A stretch of 64,000 nt of DNA. It comes from Galaxea fascicularis. Its lineage: Eukaryota > Cnidaria > Anthozoa > Scleractinia > Euphylliidae. Where the stretch lies: positions 15,921,863-15,985,862 of the forward strand of contig OX419339.1 in NCBI GenBank assembly GCA_948470475.1. Direction: 5' to 3'. This document shows positions 14,303-25,744 of this stretch, piece after piece (within the stretch, counting starts at the first letter, position 1; every line of letters starts with the position of its first letter). Both the position numbers and the translations under genes were made by a program. A model generated the notes under the pieces. The model made no database searches. It was not told the origin of the DNA and saw only the letters and a list, made by a program, of their open reading frames with translations.

Positions 14303-17300
14303 TAATAATAAACACTAATTGGCCACTCTCCTAGAGGGGCTTTTCAGGGATGATGAAACAAATAATACAAATGAAAACAATAGAGTTAAGAATCCCAAAT
14401 GGCAGGAGGCAGAACGGTTGGCTATTTACAAGGATGACCAAGGAGTTGAACCTGGCACTAACCCAGAACAACACCAGCTACTAGCTAGAGCAGGATTTAA
14501 ACCTGGGTCACCACATTGAAATCCAGTGCCCTTAAACCACTTGGCCATTCTGCCTCATTTTCTGTTTAGCCTGCCTGACACAGCTCCTTCTATTCAGGGT
14601 TTTATCCCCAAATGAAATAGTTTAAAAATGATGTTCACCACAGGCTGCTTAGAAGTCTTCGACTGAATGTGTGGTTCCAAATTACATCCACCCCATCCCC
14701 TCTCACAGAGGTTTTTTTGGGTTTGCACCCCCACCCCTTGGGAAATTCAAACTTAGCTCCACAGTTTTCTTTAAAGACTTTGATTAGCTTTTACCACCCC
14801 CTCCCACTTGGAATTTCATTTGTCCCTCTGTGGGGAAGGTAAACATATTTTCTGGAACTGCAGAAACTCTATACCATGGAATTCCAATTAAATATATAGG
14901 CAAAAGAGAAAAATGCAAACATCCAATACTACTGAAAGTACCTATCCAAAACAATCAATAATTATTTTTAATTATTAAGCAATTCAATAAAAGATTTTAA
15001 AGTGTGTGTAGTAATTATGCAATTCACAGTTGACCCTTGTAGCAAGGGGTTCAAAGAACAAAGCAAACATAAGAAAAGCTAGTAATAAATTTGTGTAACA
15101 GTCTTCCTATTAATAATTTGAAACGCTGATATTGTTCCTTGACGTTCAAGTTGTAAACTACTATCAATGTGTAGTTTGGAAAAATTAAACCTCTAACATT
15201 GTGAAGGATCTTGCTTTTTATTGTACGCAATTTTAAATGCAGTGTTTAAACATTGGAATTCTTTGGCAACTGTTGAAGACCACACACTTATCATATGACA
15301 GTAAGGCAAGTCTAAACGGCAACACCAAAAGCCTTTCATGAAAACAAAAAAAAAATTGCCGAGAGATGGGTATTGGCCAATAAAATGAATATTATGTCTT
15401 TTTACAGTACACAGCACATGGTTAAAATTAATCATTTTCCAAAACTCATTTTGTAAAAGACATTGGTAGAAATTAAATTAAAAGAATATGCCTATTTCTG
15501 TGTTGTTTGTTTCACAAGCAGAGCTGCCCTTAGTTCAAACAAACATGTTAAAATATTTAAACCACACAACAATGTCTATAAATTATGGAAATAAGGAGTT
15601 CTTTAAATTTGCAGAATTGTTAGTTAAACTGTCAGCAACAAAGTATATTACTAGAAAATATGAAAAACTTAAGATTTTTGCAGATGTGTAACTTAAAGAA
15701 TTGCTGAGATTATCCTAAAAGAATCAAGTTGAACCTGTCTTCCATAAGAAATTACTGTATGAAGACTATGTCCTTTTGGGTGATAGTAGCTATATCATTA
15801 TCAAAGATTCCTATCACAAAAAAACCAAACATTTACGACTGGCTCTACTCAAGAAAACAGCACATTAAAACAAAACACTACAATCCCAAAAAAATTAATT
15901 ATGAATGAACACTTATGTAGATGAGTTCTCGAAAACCCTGAGTAGAAAAGCGATTGTGGTAATTAGAATGCATTAAAAATGAACTGATTTCATAACCAAC
16001 CACTACAGCGGATATTTTGTGGATATAAACATTTCACTACGTGATGCAAATATACCTCAACGTGGTCCACCAATAATCTCTCGGCATTGACAATACCAAC
16101 TGTCAATAACTGGGTGATGACAGAATTTAAGGGGTTTCCTGTAAGCTACAATGGCAGTGACAAAACAGTGGGAGAACAAAGCATTTTCACGCTGAGTGAT
16201 ATTTACAGAAGACCCTAGAAGTCCGTGCATTTGTTTTGTGGACTGAAAAATACTTTGCTTTGTTTCCGAACAATACCGCCGCCCACCCTCGCTTAAGTAG
16301 ATCACTAGGTCCATGCAAATTGAGCGTCGACGGAATGAGCGAAATTGGCCACAAATCGCATCCGAGCGATTTAAGACATTCTACGGCTAAAATGAGAAAT
16401 TAATCAAATTCCTGACGCAAACGTAGCCAATTATCGCTTATTTTTAGCTCGCGCCAAAGCGGCAGAGGGTTTTTCTTCCTGACGAGAATGTGACGAGCAT
16501 TTTACGTGACACTTGAAAAACAATCAGTCGGGACTTGAGACGTTATTTTGGGACGCGTTTAGACGCGAGATCGCAAGGGAAACACATGATATCGTACTAT
16601 CGATCGCACTGGTTTTGACCCGATACGAACTTCTCGGATTTCTCACCTTCACAAAAAAAGTACCACGAGCGCGTCCTCAGAGTTCTCGAGATTTTCGCTA
16701 TTTCCTGGGGAACCAGAAAATTCATCCAAGCACGAATTTGAACAGGCGAATATTTCATTGGCCAAGCAAGAGCTGTATTAACACATTCTCGCTATACTGC
16801 CGATAAGGATCATGAATATTGTATGTAAGAATGATAGAGAAACTAGTATTTCTTGCGGCAGAGTGATTTCAGAATGAGACAAAAAAAAGTAAAATAAAAA
16901 ATCGAGATTTCTGACCAGTAGACACCCAAGAGTTCGGGAGCTATTGGTACACGACAGGCCACACAAGAATACGAGTGTTCAAGAGTGGGGCAGATAAAAG
17001 TTATTTACTATTTTTGTGAATATTCGATACACACTGTGTAGAAATAAGGGCGACCAAGAGCTGAGAGCGTATGGGGCCTCCGCCGCAACCCGAGATACCA
17101 TCTCAAATCGGACAAATATTTACTACACAAAAACCTCACGAATAACCCTCTTTAGAATTAACTCTTACGCGTTTTTAATATTTCATTCTGGCGCGGTTTA
17201 TTTTGGTCCCATAATCCTTAAAATGAATTTCAAGTCAAGCGCCTCTGTATTGAAAAACCAGCCGCGCGACAAACCATCTCCGCGGAATTCCGTATTATGG

Positions 17301-18071
17301 ACCCCGTCTGCCGAAAACCCGGGAGACCATAATACAAATGCCGAAAGTACAAAAAAAATGTACTGTCTGAGCAGGACAAGCATCTCTAGTGAGATTTCTT
17401 CGGCCCTTACTGGTTGTCAATGTGACCGTACGAAGGAAAACAGGACGAGCGTAACACGCCAATGAATTTTGCATGACAACTCTTGAAATTTTTCCCTGGG
17501 CCTCGAGCAATCTTTTGTGAACAGGATCGCACAAGAACTGTCGGAGAGCGGAGTGAGTGAAGCGACATTTTCGTGTCTTGTTGTTGATCGAACATAGGGA
17601 GAACGGAAATGAAGGATTAAATATATACCAGTGGTAACGTTACCTCCTCTAAGGCTTCGTCGAGCTGTTCAGCTTCACTGGTCACAAGCGAGTCCGTGGT
17701 GGGTTTTAACGCTTCGCTCGCTCCAGACAGGCTCGATTTCACAACACATCTATGCACAGAACCAAGCTAATTCGGCACAAACAAGAAGAGCGTTAGCGAA
17801 AAAAAAAAAATTCAACATAAGTATTGTTCTAACTTCAATCGCCCCAGAGCCCTCGAGAATTTTTTTCTCGCGCCGGACAAGGGAAACCCCGACGCAATTA
17901 CTTAGACAATCCATAACAAGTCACCGCAAGTATTTTTTTTACCTGATTTGATTTGACATCGACGGCAATCCACGAGAAACCGGTGACTGTTTCTTCTTCA
18001 TTGTCAGAATCCTCCGCGGGTACCCTGGCAGTAGAGCAGTGAAAGCACACCAAATGCTCAGGAGAGCCCAT
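5324..18071 (-). CDS. ESRP1: Epithelial splicing regulatory protein (ESRP/Fusilli), about 12 exons
   Basis: Regulator of alternative splicing in the nucleus; binds GU-rich RNA through three quasi-RRMs. Exons in transcript order: 18071-17943 (start MGSPEHLV, like vertebrate MTASPDYLV), 17766-17644, 13918-about 13699, about 13506-13417, about 12124-11936, 10946-10842, 10172-10040, 8949-8907, 8738-8635, 7681-7226, 6376-5900 and a possible last exon 5344-5324. The first exons encode the DnaQ-like N-terminal domain ([20 protein letters not shown]). RRM1 has [12 protein letters not shown] and [14 protein letters not shown]2 has [12 protein letters not shown] and [16 protein letters not shown]3 has [14 protein letters not shown] and [10 protein letters not shown]. 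Phases agree at the first two junctions and from exon 5 to exon 12. The exon 3 end, exon 4 start and exon 5 start are uncertain, because exon 4 ends in phase 1 while exon 5 needs phase 2; a micro-exon may be missing. Length is about 690-700 aa, against about 680 in human ESRP1. The symbol marks orthology to the vertebrate ESRP1/2 pair. Confidence 0.93.
6722..7160. repeat. AAT microsatellite plus dispersed repeat in an ESRP intron
   Basis: An (AAT)n run at about 6722-6757 is followed by TTTTATAGCACCTTATCC and GGTGCTTTACAA. This 'ATAGCGC ... GCTTTACAA' motif is found in dispersed repeats of many marine invertebrates. The lower-copy sequence after it, to about 7160, may be the rest of the same element. 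It lies between ESRP exons 10 and 11. Confidence 0.5.
7745..7830. repeat. Second short copy of the ATAGCGC/CTTTACA repeat
   Basis: An imperfect AAT/GAT run is followed by TTTATATAGCGCTTTTATCC and then AAAGCACTTTACAAC. This is the same motif as the copy at 6722, and it sits just upstream of ESRP exon 10. Confidence 0.5.
8271..8495. repeat. Three-copy tandem repeat, 75-bp unit
   Basis: The word TCCAAAC(A/G)AATTTAAATACA begins at 8271, 8346 and 8421, an exact 75-bp period. Units are nearly identical and each ends in CATTATGCTAATTAATGTC. The array lies in the ESRP intron between exons 9 and 10. It creates a repeated open frame that should not be read as a protein. Confidence 0.9.
10237..10460 (+). 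mobile_element. Single-arm copy of a foldback repeat family
   Basis: From CCGGAGTTGCACAGGG through GAATTGACACCATCAC and GACCAAGTTTGATTCTTTTA the sequence matches, with scattered differences, the arms of the inverted pair at 29943-30363. Only one arm is present. It lies in the ESRP intron between exons 6 and 7. Confidence 0.75.
11600..11729. mobile_element. Small imperfect inverted-repeat element
   Basis: The left half (GATCAATGCCAGTGTCTGGG) and the complement of the right half (GATCAATGTCAGTTCCTGGG) match over about 50 bp with gaps, forming an imperfect hairpin of about 130 bp. It resembles a small MITE. It is in the ESRP intron between exons 5 and 6. Confidence 0.55.
12950..13330. mobile_element. 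Pogo/Tigger-type MITE with TA target site
   Basis: The left end is CAGTTCAACCTCAATTATCC and the right end, complemented, is CAGTCGAACCTCGATTATCC. Both are followed by GGAC and flanked by TA on both sides. Each end also carries a second copy of CGATTATCC(G/A)GAC, giving subterminal repeats. The CAGT start, the 'ATTATCCGGA' words and TA duplication are typical of pogo/Tigger-like Tc1/mariner elements. At 381 bp it is non-coding and lies between ESRP exons 4 and 5. Confidence 0.85.
14266..14555 (-). mobile_element. tRNA-derived SINE
   Basis: Read on the minus strand, the 5' end is tRNA-like. It has GGCAGAATGGCCAAGTGG with an A-box-like AAGTGGTTTAAGG, then a B box GGTTTAAATCC (complement of 14493-14503), a unique body, and a terminal AT-rich trinucleotide tail (14266-about 14311). 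The head resembles a tRNA-Leu/Ser gene. It lies in ESRP intron 2. Confidence 0.75.
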
Positions 18072-18450
18072 GTTTTCCCCTGGACAGGGAACGAATCAAT
18101 GAAATGTTGTTCTAGTAAGTGTGAGTGGGAGCAGAAAACCAGCCGGGTCGAGTCACATGTCACTAGAGATACCGGCAAATACTACGCGCTGATTGGATCA
18201 CAGACCATTCGGGGGTTGGCCCACATGCCACGTGGCCTTAGAATAATTACCACGCTTGAGTGAATTCTGACCAACAGAGTTTTCCTTCGCTGGCGACGAA
18301 CTCTAACCCGGGCAACGGAATTGTCCTCTACGCTATTTGCGAACAAACAGCTACCGCGATTACAAAAGAGGCGATTAACGACGGGAAATGCAGTGTTTGG
18401 CTCGAAAAGGACGCTTTTAAATTTTAATTTGCCTGTTTTTTCTCGCAACG
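18072..18450 (-). promoter_or_regulatory. ESRP 5' flank, candidate promoter or 5' UTR acceptor
   Basis: This is the CpG-richer sequence immediately upstream of the ESRP start codon. TTCCCTGTCCAG just before the ATG could be a splice acceptor, so the first coding exon may be preceded by a non-coding exon further upstream. A CCACGTGG E-box lies near 18226. No TATA box is convincing. Confidence 0.35.
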
Positions 18451-21400
18451 ATGATGTGAGTAAAAAGTGACAGATACAACAGGAGGCTCGCCTCGCCGTG
18501 TCACATCACTTCCCAGAACTGGCCTCAACTGGTCCGCTGCCAGCAAAGGCGAGTGGGCCAACTTTGTAGAGACATCAAGTCATTCACCTTCATTGATACG
18601 CAAATCTTCATTCAAAATACGTGGTAAAATTTCCTGCAGCAACAGTTTTCAGTTTCACATGCATGAGAGCGGTCGACAAAATCATTACGTGGAATAAAAG
18701 CGAACCAAAATTCACATGTAACCATTTAAAAGTGATCTGCGCGAAGCGAAGGTCGTGGATTTTAATGAGTATTATAACTTTTCCAGTTTCCCAGGGATGA
18801 ATTAAGTGAATCTATGCCAGCAGTTCAACAACACCTGTTGTCACAGGTTAACGTATAAGGTAAGAGGTTTCGAGTGAGAAATCCTTACTCCGTCTCATTT
18901 CACTTGTTCGACGACCAGGAACTGAAAACAAAACACTTAAGTGCGGGCAACGGACACGAAAACTCGCCAGAACATTCTACCTCGCAGAGAGAGCGCGGCA
19001 TTTCTAACCGTCAACTTTTACACGGCAAACGCGCGCAACACTATGTTCACTGCCCCGCATTCGTGCCTTCGACTTGATGCTTGAACGATTTGACACAACA
19101 ACAATGAACAGAAAACAAGGCGATCAGTGAGAACAAAACATAAACATAATGATCGCTTAAGGAATCCGCTTTTAACCGAAAAGCCGGCGCGATAGAAAAG
19201 CATTTCCGATAATCCTTTAAAACAAAAACTCACTAATAAAGATTGTCGAGCGCGGATATTTCAGCCCCCGTTCACGCGAAGTTTGGAAACATTATATTAG
19301 CTTCTTGAGGAAATTTCCATAAAATTTTACGCACGCAAGCCTGTATCTCTGAAGATGAAGTTGGACAAGGCGCAAACTATGTCGATATATACCAACAATT
19401 ATGAATCAAAGTACACTGATAAGTTATAAGTTAAAAACGAACTCTAAGGACTAGAGAATGGCGGGAATTACCGAGAATCCGGAATTCCCTTCACTTGGTC
19501 GACTTTTATGAGTGATTAACTCCCTTGATTTCCAGTTTCCCTCACGTGACATCCTCTTAAAGTGTTTGCACTTAGAACTCGCCCTCCGAAAATACAAAGA
19601 TATTTTAAGGTGCTAAAGATTAAGTTGTGGGAGAACCGGAGAATCGAACGTGGCTATTCCGATATCAACGTATACAACAATATTATCTCTGGAATAAACG
19701 ACTGAAAAAAAGATAAGGCTTTTTGCCAAAAACAAAATACGGGGAGGCCTATTTTCTTCTTTCGCCTTAACAAAAAGACATCATCTCCTAACAAATGACG
19801 ATCGCGTTTTCGAATTAAAAGTTGTAATTTAAATAAACGAATGCGTTCGCATAAAAGAGTGGAGAAGCGTAAATCTTACTATGTCAACACGGTTGTTTAA
19901 CCGCCGAGAAAATCCTCCCTAAAATGACGAATTGTTTTGTTCGGAATTTAGTCCTTTTCGCATATCTTATGGGAAATATTTAAAAGTATCGGGCGCTAAA
20001 ACTTTGAAATAAATTTTAAATTTCCAGTGACTAAACGAGAATATTTTTCCGGCATATTCGTTACCACGAGTTACTATTAGCTGTATAAATTCTTCTGTAA
20101 AGCTAAGTAAACAGCACAAGTAAGTGATGAAGCTGTCGAAATCTCTTGAATTAAAAGCAACCTAAGAAGAACAGGCAAAAAATTTACTAGATAACGCCTA
20201 AGCAAGGCACATCGCAAAACAAACTTTTAAACGGGATTATGGGGAAACCATTTCCTGTTTTCAATGTGTGCCAACGACGCCGCGACACAATTTGAATACT
20301 ATTTGAACACTACTCAAATACATCCACCGAGATTTATTATGACTGTCCTTTTTACCGCCATCGAGAGGCAATTTTCTCATCAGCATGGCACTGAGAAAAG
20401 GAAAACATTTATTTCAAGTCTGAGCCTTGATATCTTTTTTAACGCTTCTTGATGAACGATTATCAACTGACAGACCGGCAAGAAGTCAACCGGCTTCCGC
20501 GAAAGAGAAGCACTTGTAAATCTTCCATAAAATCTTCTCGTTTGGGTTTCGGCTGCGAGAAGTCGCACTACAAAGCAACAACTTAGTATGAATGCAGTCA
20601 CATCCCTGCTAAAATCTTCGGTTGTTTAGTCGAAGCTTTGACAACCGAGGATCAAGATTTTTCTATGCTGCTGTGGGTCGCTAAGGAGAAGGGATAATTT
20701 ACTTACTAGAAAAAACTCGTTTGCTTTACAAAGGCACAGAAGACAATAACACAAAGTAAGTGCTCGAAGATGACACACTTTCAAATTACAGGTCGTGATT
20801 AGCAAAGACTATTTGTCCGAGCCAAACTGATTTCTTTTCGTCATTGCTTTGACTAAATATTGTTACGAAATTTAAGAACGAAGGGGCTAGAATTTCCAGC
20901 TGCCCTGGTCTTAAAAAAAAACCTTGGAGAGTCATTAAGTCTGTCTCGTATCTCACCGCAATTTCACCAAAAAAGAACACAAACAGCTTTGGGTTTTTCT
21001 TCTCGAGGACAGTAAGATCAAAGAATAACATTCTACAAGAGAAATTTTGCGAAATCAATCAGCGGCACCGCAGGGAAGACTAGAACTGTCCAACAGCTTC
21101 AATAAACTTTCAGTTAAAAGGTTCACACTTTGGAATTCTGTCCGTAACTCAAAACGAGAAAAGATACTTTAAAGAATAAAAATAGAACCGCGCCAAACTG
21201 ACTCACAATGCCGTACACAGGCTTGATGGGGAGAGGGATAATCCGCTTTCCATTCGAAGTCACGAGGCTGTCGACACTCCATTCACAAGTTAAAACTTCC
21301 GGTTTTGAAAACGAAATATACAAAGTTTAATATCCATTTTTCTCTGAAAGCTGAGCCTTGGGTCATACCGAGGACTTCGGCTTTCACCGTGAAACCCGAG

Positions 21401-24400
21401 TGATGTCAAAGAGATTGCGATACTCCCAATTAAAGAACAGGCGTTTCAAGGTCGTGCCAAGGGATAATGCAGTGTATTCAGCTGAGGGCCACGGCAACCG
21501 AAGGGCAAGTTTTACAAGTCGTGGTTGGTCGGTTTTCTCTGTCCAAGAATAAAGTATTGTCTATTTAAAGCATCCAGTTTACATCCCACACTCTCACGAG
21601 GTGATTGGTTAAAAGGAAGGAAAACGAGTCGAAAGCAACTACCATCAAAATCTGCTATCAAAGATACTTGGGTGGATATGGTCCAATTTTTACCTCGATG
21701 AAGTCCGGTGACAAAGCTCGGTAAAACAGCCCGGAAACCGCACAATGCAAGGTTATAGCACTTAACTTTAAGAGGAGAAAAGCTCAAAATTAGTGGATGC
21801 ATATCTCAGTTGTAACTGTCTTTGTTTCGATGCAGACACTGGACTGTTGAACTCTCCGATCGGGGACTCCTCGTTGGTAACTCGCTGAGCACGCCTATAC
21901 GGTGAGGGTGTTGCTAAGCAACCAGATCGATGTTGAGGGAAAACCATGCTGGGTGCTCGTGCTCATGCTCGTCTTAGCCTGATTAGGGAACAAGCTCGTC
22001 TCAGTTAAAACAAAACATTTCACGAAAATGTCCTTTGGATCTCCTGTTATTTCAAAGCAAATTTGGACAATCTACACTACGGGTTCTTGAATCTTTAGCC
22101 TGAGTGGCAGGGAGAGGGGTGGGCACGCGAGGAGGGAGGGGAAGGACAGTCTTCCCTTGACAGGCAGGCTTAAAATGTTAAGAAGTGCGTTAACCGTAGT
22201 ATGAAAGATAAACGACTTGTTGTTATCACAAAGGAACTCTCAAGGCAAGAACGAGTGCCCTAATTCACTGATACCGTCTAAATTCAATTCTGGCTTGGTA
22301 TTGCCCGTAACAATATTAGATTACTCGGTTGTAATATTGTACTCCTTTCAGTCCAATCACCATTACATCTTCAAAGCTGACAGACCAAAACACATCACTG
22401 CTTTACAAAAGCTAACCAGGCGTGTACCACCTGACAGGTCAAACTTTCAGACGTTTTAGCGCAAATTTGGGCTTGGCATGCCAGTATACATGTCGCCGAA
22501 GTTTCATGTGACATCCGGCTTTGGTCCTCACAAAGGTAAAAATATTGCGTGGAGTATTGGTGATGCCTCGCCTCACATTATGTAAAGATCTTAAAAGTTT
22601 CAATTGATAATTTTAGTCGTACTGTTGGAGCAGATTTAACCAGTTTTGGTCATCATAATTTAAAAATAGTCAATAAGGTAGCGAGTTTGACAACTATAAT
22701 CTTAGAGAGTACAGTTTTTGACACACTCTTGCGAGTCGGTACAGACGGTTACAGCTATCATTACAGCAAAAGAGATTTTAACACTTTTGTCCAGAGGAAA
22801 GTACAATTCACTTTTCTCTCTAAGATGGAGGGGTCATTAATCCCAATTTCAAAAAATACCCGACTCAAGGTATAGACTGTAACTTTGCGATTTTAATTAC
22901 AGCAAACGATATTTTACTTTCAAAGAAGAGCGAACCCTTCATTGCCCGTTTTTGTAATTAAAGTTTTATGGGTGTATTTCTGTTGCGATGGAAACAGAGA
23001 TAATAATTTTACAGGTTTTTTTACTGCTGATTTATATTCAATTTTCGTCTAATATTGTAGATTTTGGAGATAGCACTACACCAAAGCCAAAATCAAAACA
23101 TCGTTTTGAAGGATTTCGTTTCAATACAATGAACTGTTTTAAACTATAATTGCATTGGTTCTCGATTTCGCGATACTTCCCGCTTCAACGTCAGACAATG
23201 GTCTAAAAATTTAATCACTTTTGAGTGGGAGGGTCTCGCGCACAGATTTAATGAACATTTTGAATGAAAAAGTATCAGCCGAACTAAAGTTTGTTATTGA
23301 AAACTTGGAACAACGAACAAATGCATAAAAAATTTATGTACAGCAACTTGGTTTGAACAAAATTTCAACTGACGTACACAACAGCAGATTGTCGTCCTCT
23401 TCCTTATCTGAAACAAAAACATAACAACAGAACAGAACAAAACAGCAACTTTACGGACTGAAACAAATCAATAATGGATCGCTACCGAATTCTGACGTCA
23501 AGACGAGTGACAATTTCGATAATGCACGGTAATTGAAATGGCTTCTCACATGTTATCACACTGCAGGTAATCACTCCAGCCAATATTTGAAAATTACTGT
23601 TTTAAACACAAGCATAAGCAATAAAAGGCATAGGTCAATACTCTGCCCACGCCAAAAGCTGTCATGAGAACATTTGAACATTTCAGAAAGGTAAACACGC
23701 ACTTGACACGACCGAAACAACGTAAAACGCGTGGGCAATTGACAAAAGTGGTTTTCATGTGTTTTTGGCATCGGATGCTGAGGGAAATGGCTTTAAAACA
23801 ATTTCACCTAAATCATAAAGCTAAATTCTATTTTAAAATTCACGTGGTCGTCATTAACGTCATACCAACCAAATCTACGCCATTCCCTTTCCCTGAAGAA
23901 CTAACGAGAAACCACCCGCTTTCGCTTTTAGCTCAAAATGTTGCAATATGTAATAACCTTAATTGCCATAAACTGATAGTTTGCCGACAGGGAACAGAGA
24001 ACCGGCCCTAGTGTAGCGCGCAAAGGATCGTGGGTTCAAAGTTTGAATTGCTGTTGAGTTAAGCAATCAGCCACTGTCCCCCTCGATGAATTTCACCAAA
24101 ACCCACATCAATCATTACCATCTTGAACAACACATACACAAACAGAATCGACCATCCACAAAAACTCAGAAGCTATAGCGCTCAATGAGAAATGCTTCTG
24201 CTCTGAAAGTAATAAATCCATGACAAATTTCACCAAACGTTCATGTGAAAACAGCAAGTGTGACAAGAGGGCAACAGCCAGGCACATTCTCCACATATCA
24301 GCAAGGTTCGAGGCTCTGGAGAAACCGATAACGAAATAAGTAAATTGCGCTGTCGATGAATTAAAAATGCGGGAACGAAAGAAAGAAAGTACGAAACACT

Positions 24401-25744
24401 TAGATAAAGTCCAATAAGAATTTATTTGAAACTAGTTGGTCTCTTACAAGTTAAAACTTGGCAAGATTTACTTGAATACATAAACAGTTGCATCTACTTT
24501 TTACAAGAAACATGCTGTGTTGGTGCGGGCTTACCCTTAAAAAAAAAGTGCTTATAACTCAGCCCCCATAAAGGCTTCAGAGTGTGGAATGGCAACGCCG
24601 CTGCCAGAAGTGAATGCAAGCGCTTGCAACTGCAATCACTTGTGTTAGCGGAATTACACCTCCCCAAACTACAGTTTCTCTTTGAACCGACCCTTGAACC
24701 TCTGTGGAGGAAGATCGCGTACATTTTGCATGACTGTAAGTTGTGCTTAATCTGTAACATAGCGATCTTTGATCATGACTGACATTTGAGTAAGACAGAA
24801 TAATTAACAAGAGAAACATCTGAACAAGCAAACTACAACATGACTGTGTTTCCGTACAACAACGATTGTCAATGAGGACGATATGTACGAATTTCATTTA
24901 AGTATTCAACTTTCATTCGTTCGGTCAAGAACCATTTCAGAGAAGCCCAGCTCATAGATAAAACGCAGAGCTGTACAGATGACAGTCCCACGACATGTAA
25001 ACGGATGAAAAAGTGAGCCACCGAATGCTATAGCGGTAAAATGACTATCTAACAGCTCCTTCGAAAAAAAAACTCATTGAACCCGTAAATTACCAACGAG
25101 TAGTCTTAAAGATTTCTGACAATTTCTTAAACTACTACACGCTCATGTTAACCAGACTTGGATAAAACCTCAAAGGCCTCGATCTTCAGTAGCGTCTGCT
25201 TGGGAGCAGGCATTAGAGCAACGTAAACAACTACCACTTATCCCGTAAGTGGTAGTTGTGCTCTCTTGTTCCAACAAGAAAAATTGAAGAGGACCAGATG
25301 TGCATCAAAAGAGTCAAAAGTTGTTAAGACGAAACCATAACAATCTAAGCAATAGGAATCAAATTGGATCGAAAGCTCCGTTTACGGAATCGAAACTAAG
25401 CAACTTGTAAACGGGCCAGTAAACGATAAGTTATGATCCAATATGGCGTCCGGCAGGTAACGCTATGGAAACGATGTCTATGGTACAGCATTACATATTA
25501 CACAACACGATAAGTTAATATATTTTCACAGACTAAGCATGGCAAAATGCCAAATCAAGTAACAAACTCTGGTCTCGAATAAAGGCTTAACTTAATCTCC
25601 ATACCTCATGCCTGGCTAAAAAAAACGCGTCTCACCCAAACCGCGTGCAATACAGTATTTCTCTTCATACCTCATTCCCGACTGAGTGAACGCGTCCAAA
25701 CCTCAAGTCAAACCCATAAACACCGCGTGTAATCTGTGAAACAC
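18451..25744. other. Long gene-free interval between ESRP and the dsRBD gene
   Basis: No conserved protein is readable on either strand, and the short open frames here lack recognisable domains. The only exon-like segment I noted is at about 21195-21330, minus strand, ending in a good donor (GGCATT then GTGAGT). It could be an upstream non-coding exon of ESRP. A candidate poly(A) signal for the leftward dsRBD transcript (complement of TTTATT) is at 24421-24426, which would give about 1.3 kb of 3' UTR. A perfect hairpin is at 25227-25259. Confidence 0.4.
25227..25259. repeat. Perfect 14-bp hairpin
   Basis: ACAACTACCACTTA (25227-25240) is followed by the five-base loop TCCCG and then TAAGTGGTAGTTGT (25246-25259). 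The stem is perfect. It lies about 490 bp downstream of the dsRBD gene's stop codon, probably inside its 3' UTR. Confidence 0.8.

Noticed and set aside
16056..16138. A 27-codon minus-strand segment ([20 protein letters not shown]) with good splice sites that looked like the ESRP DnaQ domain
   Set aside because: The exon at 17766-17644 joins the 13918 exon directly in phase 0 and aligns far better with vertebrate ESRP ([12 protein letters not shown] versus QLDQALRQFNQS).
24660..24760. Minus-strand acceptor followed by a short frame (VRDLPPQRFKGRFKEKL) that looks like a gene C-terminus
   Set aside because: No upstream exon joins it, the dsRBD gene already stops at 25745, and 20 codons are not enough to claim a gene.
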